A DNA stretch of 64,000 nucleotides, from contig BTPG01000003.1 of the NCBI GenBank assembly GCA_036245525.1, positions 210,371,070 through 210,435,069 on the forward strand, written 5' to 3'. The notes under the pieces are model-generated. The model did no database searches. It was not told the origin of the DNA and saw only the letters and a program-made list of their open reading frames with translations. The translations under genes and the position numbers were made by a program. Shown here piece after piece: positions 1-64,000 of the stretch. The number at the start of each line of letters is the position of its first letter. Positions within the stretch are counted from its first letter, which is position 1. Origin of the DNA: Semisulcospira habei. Lineage: Eukaryota > Mollusca > Gastropoda > Semisulcospiridae.

Positions 1-50
1 GCGAATTTTTTTATATCTTGGAAAATAAAGTTTCTTTTCGTTTCATTTCA

Positions 51-58
51 TCTCTCTC

Positions 59-129
<71 letters not shown>

Positions 130-167
130 CTCTCTCTCTCTCGCTCTCTCTCTCGCTCTCTCTCTCG

Positions 168-198
<31 letters not shown>

Positions 199-521
199 GC
201 TCTCGCTCTCTCTCGCTCTCGCTCTCTCTCGCTCTCGCTCTCTCTCGCTCTCGCTCTCTCTCGCTCTCTCTCTCGCTCTCTCTCTCGCTCTCTCTCTCTC
301 TCTCGCTCTCTCTCTCTCTCTCGCTCTCTCTCTCGCTCTCTCTCTCGCTCTCTCTCTCGCTCTCTCTCTCGCTCTCTCTCTCGCTCGCGCTCGCTCGCGC
401 TCGCTCGCGCTCTCTCGCGCTCTCTCGCGCTCTCTCTCTCGCTCGCTCTCTCGCTCTCTCTCTCGCTCTCTCTCTCGCTCTCTCTCTCGCTCTCGCTCGC
501 GCTCTCTCGCGCTCTCTCGCG

Positions 522-584
<63 letters not shown>
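51..584. repeat. TC-rich microsatellite with GC interruptions
   Basis: About 530 bp of (TC)n with CG-containing interruptions at fairly regular spacing. Open in several frames, giving spurious LS- or RE-repeat ORFs. No gene content. Confidence 0.97.
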
Positions 585-590
<6 letters not shown>

Positions 591-1049
591 ACTCACATTT
601 ATTCGGTACAGCTTGTATGTAGCCAGCTACTCATATGACTGACTAGCTGAACGTTATTTAGCCGCATAAGCGTGTGTGTGCGTTTGTGCGTGTGAGTACG
701 TGTATATTAGAGATAGAGTGGCGTGCTCAAAATAATGTTCATGCGTTATGTATGCGTATTAGGTTGTGTGTATTCTTATTATATTATTTTAATTAAACCT
801 CACAACATGTCATTATGCCCGACCAGTAAAGTTGGTAATTCCTTTGTCACTTCCCCCTTACATTTTTTTTTTCTTCTTCTTCATTCTTTGCTTGTGCTGT
901 GTCATGTAATTTTTTTACCCTTTTCAGTAGTAGAAAACAATTAGTGCGATAGTAACTCTGTAATCAGTAGATTAGCAACGGCAAGTTCGAAAAATGGTTG
1001 TTACTACCAAAACCTTTACCGTTGTCAAATAAAGGATCATTGTCATTGG

Positions 1050-1054
<5 letters not shown>
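585..1054. repeat. ~470-bp segment, copy 1 (uninterrupted)
   Basis: Begins with the GATGACTCACATTTATTCGG block after the TC tract and ends at TTGGCATTC before the next TC tract. The same segment recurs from 1281 to 3286, where it is interrupted by two insertions; this copy is the empty allele for both. Confidence 0.9.
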
Positions 1055-1085
<31 letters not shown>

Positions 1086-1231
1086 CTCTCTCTCGCTCTC
1101 TCTCTCGCTCTCTCTCTCGCTCTCTCTCTCGCTCTCTCTCTCGCTCTCTCTCTCGCTCTCTCTCTCGCTCTCGCTCTATCGCGCTCTCTCGCGCTCTCTC
1201 GCTCTCTCTCGCTCTCTCTCGCTCTCTCTCG

Positions 1232-1280
<49 letters not shown>
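1055..1280. repeat. TC-rich microsatellite, second tract
   Basis: (TC)n with CG interruptions, same composition as the first tract, separating the two copies of the 470-bp segment. Confidence 0.95.
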
Positions 1281-1286
<6 letters not shown>

Positions 1287-1517
1287 ACTCACATTTATTC
1301 GGTACAGCTTGTATGTAGCCAGCTACTCATATGACTGACTAGCTGAACGTTATTTAGCCGCGTAAGCGTGTGTGTGCGTTTGTGCGTGTGTGCGTGTGAG
1401 TACGTGTATATTAGAGATAGAGAGTGGCGTGCTCAAAATAATGTTCATGCGTTATGTATGCGTATTAGGTTGTGTGTATTCTTATTATATTATTTTAATT
1501 AAACCTCACAACATGTC

Positions 1518-1710
1518 GTAAAACTGTTGCCGCTAGGGTTTCACGTGAAAGAAAAACAGAAGATAGTGGTAGAAAACCCTTTAAAATAGAAACAAATAAC
1601 AACGTTTCGGATCAAAGATCCTTCCTCAGGTGACATGGAAACAAACGTAGAACAGAAAAGAACACCAGAAAGAAAAGACGTCATCCTGTATAGAGAGAAT
1701 TTAGAATGTC

Positions 1711-1751
<41 letters not shown>

Positions 1752-1879
1752 CACACACACACACACATAATGACGCAAATACACATGCACAAAACACGTA
1801 GCACAAAACTTACGTCTATATACATACACGTCACTGCATACATTCGCATGCACTCGTGCCTACTGCAGCTCACGCACAT

Positions 1880-1955
<76 letters not shown>

Positions 1956-2218
1956 ACACACTCAAAGGTAGCATCCAGTATCAACAGTGAGGTCAAGCCT
2001 GGCACCAACTACCCATCAGGCCGAGCATACATCCCTAGGGGCGAATGTTCAAGCCGCGCGGATGGTAAGTGCCAAGCCTGTCCGCGGACAGGCTTGGCAC
2101 TTACCATCCGCGCGGCTTGAACATTCGCCCCTAGGGATGTATGCTCGGCCTGATGGGTAGTTGGTGCCAGGCTTGACCTCACTGTTGATACTGGATGCTA
2201 CCTTTGAGTGTGTGTGTA

Positions 2219-2291
<73 letters not shown>

Positions 2292-2417
2292 ATGTGCGTG
2301 AGCTGCAGTAGGCACGAGTGCATGCGAATGTATGCAGTGACGTGTATGTATATAGACGTAAGTTTTGTGCTACGTGTTTTGTGCATGTGTATTTGCGTCA
2401 TTATGTGTGTGTGTGTG

Positions 2418-2483
<66 letters not shown>

Positions 2484-2644
2484 GTCATTCTAAATTCTCT
2501 CTATACAGGATGACGTCTTTTCTTTCTGGTGTTCTTTTCTGTTCTACGTTTGTTTCCATGTCACCTGAGGAAGGATCTTTGATCCGAAACGTTGTTATTT
2601 GTTTCTATTTTAAAGGGTTTTCTACCACTATCTTCTGTTTTTCT
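1518..2644. mobile_element. 1.1-kb palindromic (fold-back) insertion with 13-bp target duplication
   Basis: Two ~540-bp arms meet head to head at 2084/2085 (CTGTCC/GGACAG) with no spacer. Each arm holds a poly-A/T run, a CA/TG tract and a CTGAGGA...GAAAC motif. Arms differ mainly in homopolymer and dinucleotide length. The flanks repeat CTCACAACATGTC (1505-1517 and 2645-2657). The first ~31 bp (1518-1548) are outside the palindrome. No coding capacity. Confidence 0.8.
2565..2590 (+). ncRNA. hammerhead-like ribozyme core (candidate)
   Basis: CTGAGGA, then a GGATC-TTT-GATCC hairpin, then GAAAC: the order of the hammerhead CUGANGA / stem II / GAAA core. One extra A separates the first block from stem II, and I could not find a convincing stem I/III with a cleavage site, so activity is doubtful. 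The mirrored copy is at about 1604-1630 on the minus strand. Hammerhead motifs occur in Penelope-like retroelements, a possible source. Confidence 0.3.
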
Positions 2645-2790
2645 CTCACAACATGTCATTATGCCCGACCAGTAAAGTTGGTAATTCCTTTGTCACTTCC
2701 CCCTTACATTTTTTTTTCTTCTTCTTCATTCTTGGCTTGTGCTGTGTCATGTAATTTTTTTACCCTTTTCAGTAGTAGAAAACAATTAGT

Positions 2791-3164
2791 TTGATTGATT
2801 GATTGATTGTACATTGCTTAACGTCCCGACAGCAACAAGGCTTTCTCAGGACGTGCCTGCACTGCTTGTGAAAAAAAATAAATATAACATTGAATGTATG
2901 TCGCCAGCCGGTCAAATACATTAAATAAACCTAACACATGGGGCCTAAATAAAGCTAAGACCATTTAGCAACACACATCCAATATCAAGAGCTACAGGCA
3001 GTGCAGACAGTAGGGAGAGTTTTTAAAAGGCAAATACAGGTGAATGGACAAAGGGTAGACAGAAACACATGCCCCAGAACAGAGAGAAAAACCCACCCTG
3101 TGGGGCTGACCAGGGTGACCCTGGGAACTAAAAAATACCTAACCCCACCCAAGTCCCCAAGGGC
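2791..3164 (-). mobile_element. ~374-bp SINE/LINE-tail retroposon with 14-bp TSD
   Basis: Flanked by AGAAAACAATTAGT at 2777-2790 and 3165-3178; the uninterrupted target is in copy 1 near 931-945. Read on the minus strand it ends in a (TCAA)n tail preceded by a GACGTTAAG block. A related TTAACGCC block occurs at 10726-10790 and 54998-55050. No tRNA-like head was seen. Confidence 0.8.
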
Positions 3165-3282
3165 AGAAAACAATTAGTGCGATAGTAACTCTGTAATCAG
3201 TAGATTAGCAACGGCAAGTTCGAAAAATGGTTGTTACTACCAAAACCTTTACCGTTGTCAAATAAAGGATCATTGTCATTGG

Positions 3283-3445
<163 letters not shown>

Positions 3446-3881
3446 ATGCTAGAAGTTCTGAGAAAAAGCCAGTGCAATGTGCCATCGTGAATGAAAATGT
3501 ATAATTTTAACAAACGTATTTTGTGTAAGATAACGCTTATTTTCGAGAATACGATTGTCAGAGATTATGAGTCATGAACGAGGCAGAAAGTGAACATATA
3601 TACTGATCAACAATTAGAAAACAACGCACAAATTTCAAACGTTGTTTCCCATTACTAAAACATCTTAACTCTAAAGTATTAACTTGCACACCATGCAGAC
3701 CGAGTTTAACTGGCTGGCAGTACTCAGATTCCTGTCACACAAGTTAACTCTTTACAGTTAATAAGTTTTAGTAAGGGAAACAACGTTTCACATTTTCGCG
3801 TTTCTTCAGTTGATCAGTATATATTTGGTGTGAGTTGAATCCTGCAGTCGATCTTGTTGGGATATATATACACTCATGTAG

Positions 3882-57488
<53,607 letters not shown>

Positions 57489-57687
57489 ACTGTTTATATT
57501 TCACCCTTTACAATGGACGATCTCCGCAAATCAGAAGTGGATCAGTAACTGCGTGCCCTTGTGACGGAAACAGCGGATTAGAAGCCCGGACAAACATGCG
57601 ATATCGCATCTTTGTCCGGACTTTTAATTCACTGTTTCCGTCGAAACACGTGCACGTTGTTCTACTTCCGATTTCCGGGAATGATCT

Positions 57688-58060
57688 ACTCACCGTGTAA
57701 TCATAAGATGTCTTGCTGGCCGCGATCCACGCTGCGTCCTCCTCACAGTGTAATCATAAGATGTCTTGCTGGCCGCGATCCATGCTGCGTCCTCCTCACA
57801 GTGTAATCATAAGATGTCTTGCTGGCCGCGATCCATGCTGCGTCCTCCTCACAGTGTAATCATAAGATGTCTTGCTGGCCGCGATCCACGCTGCGTCCTC
57901 CTCACAGTGTATTCATAAGATGTATTGCTGGTCGCGATCCACGCTGCGTCCTCCTCACAGTGTAATCATAAGATGTCTTGCTGGCCGCGATCCACGCTGC
58001 GTCCTCCTCACAGTGTAATCATAAGATGTCTTGCTGGCCGCGATCATGCTGCGTTCTCCA
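57688..58060. repeat. 53-bp minisatellite downstream of the stop codon (~7 copies)
   Basis: Unit has GTAATCATAAGATGTCTTGC and GGCCGCGATCCACGCTGCG; starts 200 bp after the host stop codon, so it may be in the 3' UTR. Confidence 0.92.
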
Positions 58061-58324
58061 ACATTCCTGCCGTTAATCACGGATGTGTAGCTGAAACTGG
58101 GACGTGAGTCAGACCATTTTCTTGTCAGCGTGAGGCTTACACTCACAGGAGCTCCTGCGGCTGCTGAGGTTCATGAGAACAGATGTCAGATGGAGCAGGC
58201 TGGCTGCATCCAATGAATGCGTGAATTTTGTGCTTAATCATAACTACTTCTGATTTAAGACATTTTGCCCCAGGTCCGAAATTCCAAGATGTTCAAGTTG
58301 TCCTTTGGAGGACTGTATTACAAT

Positions 58325-58457
58325 TCTAGGACACATCGAGCATGATAGTTCAAGGGTGGCGACAGAATAGCATGACGCCAAACTATTCTGGCACCACCCA
58401 TAAACTACCATGCTCGATCTATGGCTTTGTCTGGTGTGTCAGGGCTGAATGAGTTAA
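58325..58457. repeat. imperfect fold-back ending in GAATGAGTTAA
   Basis: Arms with CATCGAGCATGATAGTT and AACTACCATGCTCGAT around CAGAATAG...CTATTCTG form a ~40-bp stem-loop, followed by GGGCTGAATGAGTTAA, resembling a decayed TTAA-type MITE end. 58458-59900 shows no gene; composition is AT-rich with a poly-A run at 59348. Confidence 0.55.
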
Positions 58458-60115
58458 ATGTGTAACGCCTATCTGCTGTGGAGCCTTGCGATGTTCTGCC
58501 AGGGAACTCCCAGCGCCCTGCTTTGTTTATGTAGCCGACTGCCGAATCTCCTCACAGCAGTTTGAATCAGCAGCTAGCCAGAGCGCATTCAAACAGTTGA
58601 GAGTTGGGTCATGTTACTGGTGTAATGCAAATGGCCGTTTAGCCTTCCTGAGGAAATACTAAAACATGACAACAGCCAAAGCACGTGAACATGTCACACG
58701 GCAATGGCCAACAAACTCCACGGATGTCCCAAGGGAGACAATCCGTTTGCATCTCTGGACCATTTCAGGCCTCTAAGGAAGCAACCGCAAACAAATGGAG
58801 TGATAGTTCACATGACAATGTTACCCGTGACACGTGTTGTTTATTTACCGTTCTGGACCCGCCGTTGGGTGTCAGAATATTATGTACCCACTCCATATTT
58901 TTTCCTTTCTTTGACATACCTACTGATATATTGTATAACAAGCACATTAATTGTTCATGAGCTTACTCGATATATTTTCCTTCCCGAAAAAATTTGCGGC
59001 CCTGGCCCGCAAAGTGGTTAATAGATTTTCGAACCAGGGTCTTACGAAATAAATTACTTAATATTGTTCTGCTGCAACACTAATGCATCCTTTTCAACTA
59101 TCACAACGTTAACACTTTGATTAATTTTAAACTTGCCGTTCTTCCCCAATGCCGAAGATACTTATTTCGTCCGTGTACGTGCCATCGCTGTCATTGTCTG
59201 CTTTGGCACTTGCATTGAACGTGGAAACCCGTAAAAAGCGATGCAAAGAGTAAAAAGGCAAAAGACACTAACCTATAACTTAAAAACTTTCATTGTTGTA
59301 GATATGTAACGCAAACTAGAGTCGCTAAATGCAACATTACAAGCTATAAAAAAAAAAAAAAAAACACCGAAACGGTATTAGCGTAGGAGGTGGACCGAAC
59401 AGCCAAACGCTCAAAACCACTCAACACATTTAGATCCCTTGCGTCAACAAAACTGTCGTCTGCTTCACATAGCACCTATAGTGGGGTCATATTTTCTTGT
59501 TTGTTCGCTACTATTTTTTTTTCTTTTTGAAGTTATTATTCACATTTCTGCTATTGTTTTTTCATTGCTAAACTTTGCTTATGAATTAAACTTAATTAAA
59601 ATCGTTTTGTGAATATGCATCTTGTTTGTGCGACATACCACGTGTGTTTTGCTCCCAGTGTTTTAGTGTTTTTTTCGTTGGATGTACTGTGTTTCGTGTG
59701 CTAAAAGTCTGCTGAGTATCGTATAAGAGTGCGCTGAAGAGGATTATGCTTGTGTTTCGTCGGATCTGGTTGCTGTTTGAGTGGTATCGTATTGAATTGT
59801 GTCTGTCATTTGAATTTTTGTTTACGTCGCCATTTTGCTTCTTCCGCATCGTGGGTTCGCCGGGCCTTTCCGCCGCCCTTTTCTTTGTGCTGCGTGCTAG
59901 TGTGTGAAGTGTTTACTGTGTGAGTCTGTTTGCCACCCGTGGTTGCATCTGCTGCTTGGTTGTTGTAAACTCGTTCGTGTTCCTACCGTTCTATATGTTT
60001 ACGTGTGCTCTCCCGTCGACATCTAGCCCTCCCCACTTTCGGCGCCATTGCCCGATCTCGCCGCTGACCGACCGGAAATCAGGTCGCTCCCCTACCACAC
60101 CGCTCACACACACCG

Positions 60116-60230
<115 letters not shown>

Positions 60231-60429
60231 ACTGAACCCTCTTCTCGTCTTCCTCTTTTTGTCCTCACAAACAATCATGCTCATCAAATACACACGCCAA
60301 CAACTGCTATCTCTACGTCGCCACGCCACCTACCGGCCGGTGCCACTGACAGTGTTGCAGAGGCCTTACGCGGCATCCGATCGCGAAAGAGAGGACACAG
60401 GGGCGGAATTAGCAAAAGGCGGGACTCAC

Positions 60430-60910
60430 CAACACAAACACAACCACACTTCTTCCCCTTTTCCTGTGCCCTTCCGCCTCCCCCCGCCTCCTCGATTTCT
60501 CCACCTCCCTTCCTACTTCTCCCATTTCTTTTCCTCTCTTGCTCATCTACCGCTCACTGCTCTCCTCGGCCGCCCCCTCCCCCGCCCTCCTCCCCCTTAC
60601 TTCCCTCACCCCCTCCTCCTTCGCCTGCTTTTTCCTCCTCGTCCCCTCTCCCCCCTTTCTCCTCCTCTTCGCCCTCCCCATCCCTCTACCTCAGCTTTTC
60701 CTACTCCCCTTCCTCCTCCTCCCCTCTCCCCCCCTCATCCTCCTCTCGCATCCTCTTTCTTGCCCGGTTCTCCTTCCCCGTCTTTTCCTCCTCCCCCTCC
60801 CCCCCCTACTTCCCCCCTCCTTCCCCCCTCCATCCTCTTTCCCCCCCTCCCCACCCTCCTCCTCCTTCGTCTTCTTCGTCCGTTTTTTCTCTCTCTCTTC
60901 CTCTTCTGGC
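60430..60910 (+). repeat. pyrimidine-rich low-complexity tract before the LINE
   Basis: ~480 bp of CCT/TCC/CCC-rich DNA with almost no purines; open in several frames as Pro/Ser/Leu-rich ORFs that I do not take as genes. It may be the LINE 5' UTR or a decayed ORF1. Confidence 0.7.
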
Positions 60911-63808
60911 TCATCCAACCTAAAACTGTGTCTGTTCAATGCACAGTCTGTCTGCAAAGATGGCAAAGCCGACGTGATTTCAGATTTCATTCTAGACAAT
61001 GACCTAGATGTTGTCGTGATCACCGAAACGTGGCTCCGCTCAGCTGGCGACGAACCCATCATGGCCAGCGTCACTCCGAGTCGCTACCGCCTGGCCTCCT
61101 TCCCGCGTGCTTCCAGAGGGGGTGGCATTGCCATCATCTACAAGGACTGTCTTTCTGCTCACCTCTCCTTCTCTCAGTCTCTCCCTTTTGCTCATCCCTC
61201 CTTTGAGTCTGTCGAGGCCGTAGCAACACTCCCTGGCCAGTTCCTCATCTTCTCATGTATATATCGCCCCCCTCCAAGCTCTCAAAACAAACTCACAAAC
61301 TCCATGTTCCTCACCGAGTTCGACCTCCTCCTCGACCACTACAGCACACGACCCGGAAACACATCCTTCTTGGCGACTTTAACTTCCACTTCGACAAACC
61401 CGACCACCCTGACACAAAACGCCTTTGCACGTCACTTTCAAACCACAATCTTACACAACACATCACTAAACCCACCCACCGACTCGGCCACACCCTCGAA
61501 TGGATCATCACCCGCACCTCCGATCAACTCTTCCTCGACTCTGACACCTCTTCTGTGCTTCCCTCCGACCACCTCGCTATTCTCGTCGCCCTCAACATAC
61601 CTCCCCCGAAAAAACCCAAGCTCTTTGTCTCTCGTCGCAAACTAAAATCTGTCAACCGAGAGAACTTCTTCGACGAAGCTGTCGACCTTCTCTTGGACCC
61701 AGCCCCCTCTCCCGATCTTGCATCCCATTTCGATTCTTCCCTTCGAAAACGTCTAGACACCCATGCCCCTGTCACCACCTGCTCCATACCTAACCGACTC
61801 CCCTCCCCCTGGCTCACTGACGACATAGCTGAGGCCAAGCGCGAGCGTCGACAAGCGGAAAGCCGCTGGCGATCATCTGACTTCACCGTTCACAGAGAGA
61901 TCTTCCAAACCACCAGATCCAAAGTCTGCAGAATGATCTCCGACTCCAAACGTAAACACCTTCAAAACAAAATCCTGGAATCCACTTCTTCCAAAATCCT
62001 CTACGCCACCATGAACACACTCCTAGGCACTTCTAAAGACTCTCCTCTTCCCAACACACACAGCAAAGAAGAACTTCCGTCCGCTTTCTCCTCCTATTTC
62101 TCCGACAAAATCCAAACTCTGCGCAACACACTCGACACTCTGCCTTCTCCGCCTTGCCTTCCCGACCCCCCCCCCCCCCCTTTTCCGGCACTCCCCTCTC
62201 GTCCTTCCGCCCCGTCTCTCAGGATAAAGTCCTCAAGACCATAAAGTCCATGCCTTTCAAAACCTGCGAACTAGACCCCCTCCCAGCTTCTCTCTACCGG
62301 GACGGCCTCCCAAAACTTTTGCCCTTCATTACCGACATCATCAACACATCTCTAGAGAATGGCTCCGTCCCCGATATCTTCAAGTCCGCCATCGTCCGTC
62401 CTCTCCTAAAAAAAACACAACCTCGACCCAAACGAACTCACGAACTACCGCCCAGTCTCCAATCTCTCTTTCCTGACCAAGCTTCTTGAGAAGGTTGTCC
62501 TCAACCAAGTCAACCACTACCTCTCCGACAACAACCTCCTCAGTCCCTTCCAGTCTGCCTATCGCAAACATCACAGCACTGAAACAGCCCTTCTACATAT
62601 CCAAAACGACCTGCTTCTCTCCACTGACTCGGGCAACATCTCCCTTCTTACGCTACTCGATCTCTCTGCCGGCTTCGACACCATAGACCACTCTATCCTC
62701 CTCCACCGCCTTCACCACTCCTTTGGCATCACTGACTCTGCCCACTCCTGGTTTCTCTTCTACCTTTCCGACAGACAGCAGTCCGTCACCATTGACGGCG
62801 TCTCCTCCAACCCAGTCAGGCTCTCCTGCGGCGTTCCACAGGGGTCCGTCCTGGGCCCGGTCCTTTTCACACTCTACACCTCTCCCCTGTCCAACATCAT
62901 CCAGTCTCACCACATACACCACCACCTCTACGCTGACGACTCACAACTACTAGACAAAGACAAACTCGACAACACTCAGACACTACTGACTCGCACGGCT
63001 GACTGCTATGAAGACGTGAAAAACTGGATGACAGCAAACAAGCTCAAACTGAACGACGACAAAACGGAAGCCATGCTGGTAGGCACTTGCCAGAAACTTT
63101 CCCAGCTCCCTCCCTCCCTCCACCTTCAACTCGATAGCACCCCCATCTCCCTCTCTGACTCGGTCAAGAACCTTGGCGTTATCCTCGATTCCTCTCTTTC
63201 CATGACCAGCTTCGTCTCCGCCACGGCCCAGGCATGTTATTTCCACCTCCGCCGCATCAGTCAGATCAGAAAATACCTCACTACCGAAGCTGCCACCAAA
63301 CTCGCTGTCTCTCTCATCTTATCTCGCATCGACTACTGCAACTTTCTCCTTTCCGGCCTTCCACACTCCACCACTCTCACTCTCCAGCGCGTCCAGAACA
63401 ATGCTGCCCGCCTCGACCTTAGAAAGCAAAAATCCGACCACATCACTCCCCTGCTCAAGCTCCTTCACTGGCTCTCCATCCCCCCAACGCATCCAATACA
63501 AGATTCTGTCTCTCTGCTACAAATCCCTGAACAACTACGCTCCTACCTATCTCTCCAACTTACTTCACCCCTACACTCCTTCCCGCTCCCTCCGCTCCGC
63601 CTCCGACCCTCTCCGCCTCCTCATCCCCCGCACCAAACTCAGCACTTTCGGCCCCCGCTCCTTCTCAGTATACGGTCCATCCACCTGGAACACTCTCCCA
63701 ATCTCTCTCCGTCAGAAACACTCTCTCTCCTCCTTCCAATCCGCCCTCAAAACTCACCTCTTTCAACAGTTCCAGCACTACATCACCACATTCCCCACCC
63801 CAAGCTGA
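60905..63808 (+). pseudogene. LINE ORF2: AP endonuclease plus reverse transcriptase, several frameshifts
   Basis: Read in order through changing frames: APE endonuclease start LCLFNAQSVC, ITETWL, GDFNFHF (after a shift near 61360) and SDH; linker; then, after a shift in a 15-C run (62166-62180), the N-terminal RT region; after an 8-A run (62408-62415) RT motifs NYRPVSNLSFLTKLLEKVV, LLTLLDLSAGFDTIDHSIL, GVPQGSVLGPVLFTLY and LYADDSQL (YADD); KLNDDKTEAMLVG, NLGVILDSSLSM, RIDYCNFLLSGLP; after a 6-C run (63480-63485) the C-terminal part ending near 63808. The product nicks target DNA and reverse-transcribes there. The shifts make this copy inactive if they are real. Confidence 0.88.
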
Positions 63809-63936
63809 CCGTCGTAATATATTTTCACTATTTGTGGTACGTGAGTCATTGTCTACAGCGTGCGCATGCGTGTGCGAGTTGTGAGTGCGCGCTTAGAGTT
63901 ATAATTATTATAAGATAAGCGCATTATAAATACCGT

Positions 63937-63964
63937 AATTATTATTATTATTATTATTATTATT
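63937..63964 (+). repeat. (ATT)n LINE tail
   Basis: About nine ATT units directly after GCATTATAAATACCGTA; typical 3' tail of the L2/CR1 group. Confidence 0.85.
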
Positions 63965-64000
63965 TTGGGTGTGCATTATAGTATCGGTATGCAAACCTAA

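Larger units (their letters stand above)
60905..63965 (+). mobile_element. L2/CR1-type LINE with (ATT)n tail
   Basis: Endonuclease and RT coding region followed by a short 3' UTR and (ATT)n at 63937-63964, the microsatellite-type end of the L2/CR1 group. The 5' boundary is not defined: GT/CA-rich and pyrimidine-rich DNA back to about 59600 could be its 5' UTR. It is outside the host coding region. Confidence 0.8.

Noticed and set aside
18..638. 206-codon ORF of LS repeats and the minus-strand RE-repeat ORF in the TC tracts
   Set aside because: They are frame-open microsatellites; no initiation context, no non-repetitive coding content.
1635..2513. ORFs with HT or CV repeats and poly-Lys/Phe in the palindrome
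   Set aside because: Produced by CA/TG and poly-A/T tracts, mirrored on both arms.

Overview
The window looks like nuclear DNA of a lophotrochozoan animal, most likely a mollusc. That is an inference from the long introns, the EGF-rich receptor phosphatase, the very high microsatellite load and the transposon mix; no marker gene fixes the species. Three layers are visible: one large host gene on the + strand, many tandem repeats and small non-autonomous elements in its introns, and five larger mobile elements (two Gypsy-type LTR elements, two LINEs, one Polinton/Maverick).

Host gene. Twenty-five exons from 3882 to 57488 join in one frame and code for about 1072 residues plus stop. They encode six complete EGF-like modules preceded by one further cysteine-rich module, a transmembrane helix, a basic juxtamembrane tail with two Y-x-N motifs, an active PTP domain (HCSAGVGRTG) and a second PTP domain whose P-loop arginine is replaced by lysine. 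The 5' end lies outside the window. The EGF region was enlarged by a tandem segmental duplication (about 4.1-10.7 kb versus 11.6-14.04 kb) that also copied two minisatellites and left one dead exon.

Layout. 1-3.5 kb: TC-rich satellites, a duplicated ~470-bp segment, a 1.1-kb palindromic insertion and a ~374-bp retroposon, each of the last two with target-site duplications (TSDs). 3.9-14.3 kb: EGF exons, interrupted at 5157-9272 by a minus-strand gag-protease-only LTR element sitting in a minisatellite. 14.7-18.5 kb: transmembrane, juxtamembrane and first PTP exons. 18.5-31.5 kb: one intron holding a truncated LINE inside a TTAA-flanked element, a near-pristine 9.2-kb Gypsy element with a broken env-like third ORF region, and a tRNA-derived SINE. 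31.5-36.1 kb: rest of PTP domain 1 and start of domain 2. 37972-54163: a 16.2-kb Polinton with identical 102-bp terminal inverted repeats and a 5-bp TSD, inserted in a domain-2 intron. 54.4-57.5 kb: last five host exons. 57.7-58.1 kb: minisatellite. 59.9-64 kb: a frameshifted L2/CR1-type LINE ending in an ATT repeat.

The Polinton carries a retroviral-type integrase, protein-primed family B DNA polymerase, packaging ATPase, major capsid protein, a probable penton and several conserved small or membrane proteins. No adenain-type protease was recognised. Several genes carry stop codons or frameshifts although the termini are intact. Most of its start codons are directly preceded by an AATAAAAATG-like motif. 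Many frameshifts in the window fall in homopolymer runs, so some breaks could be assembly errors.
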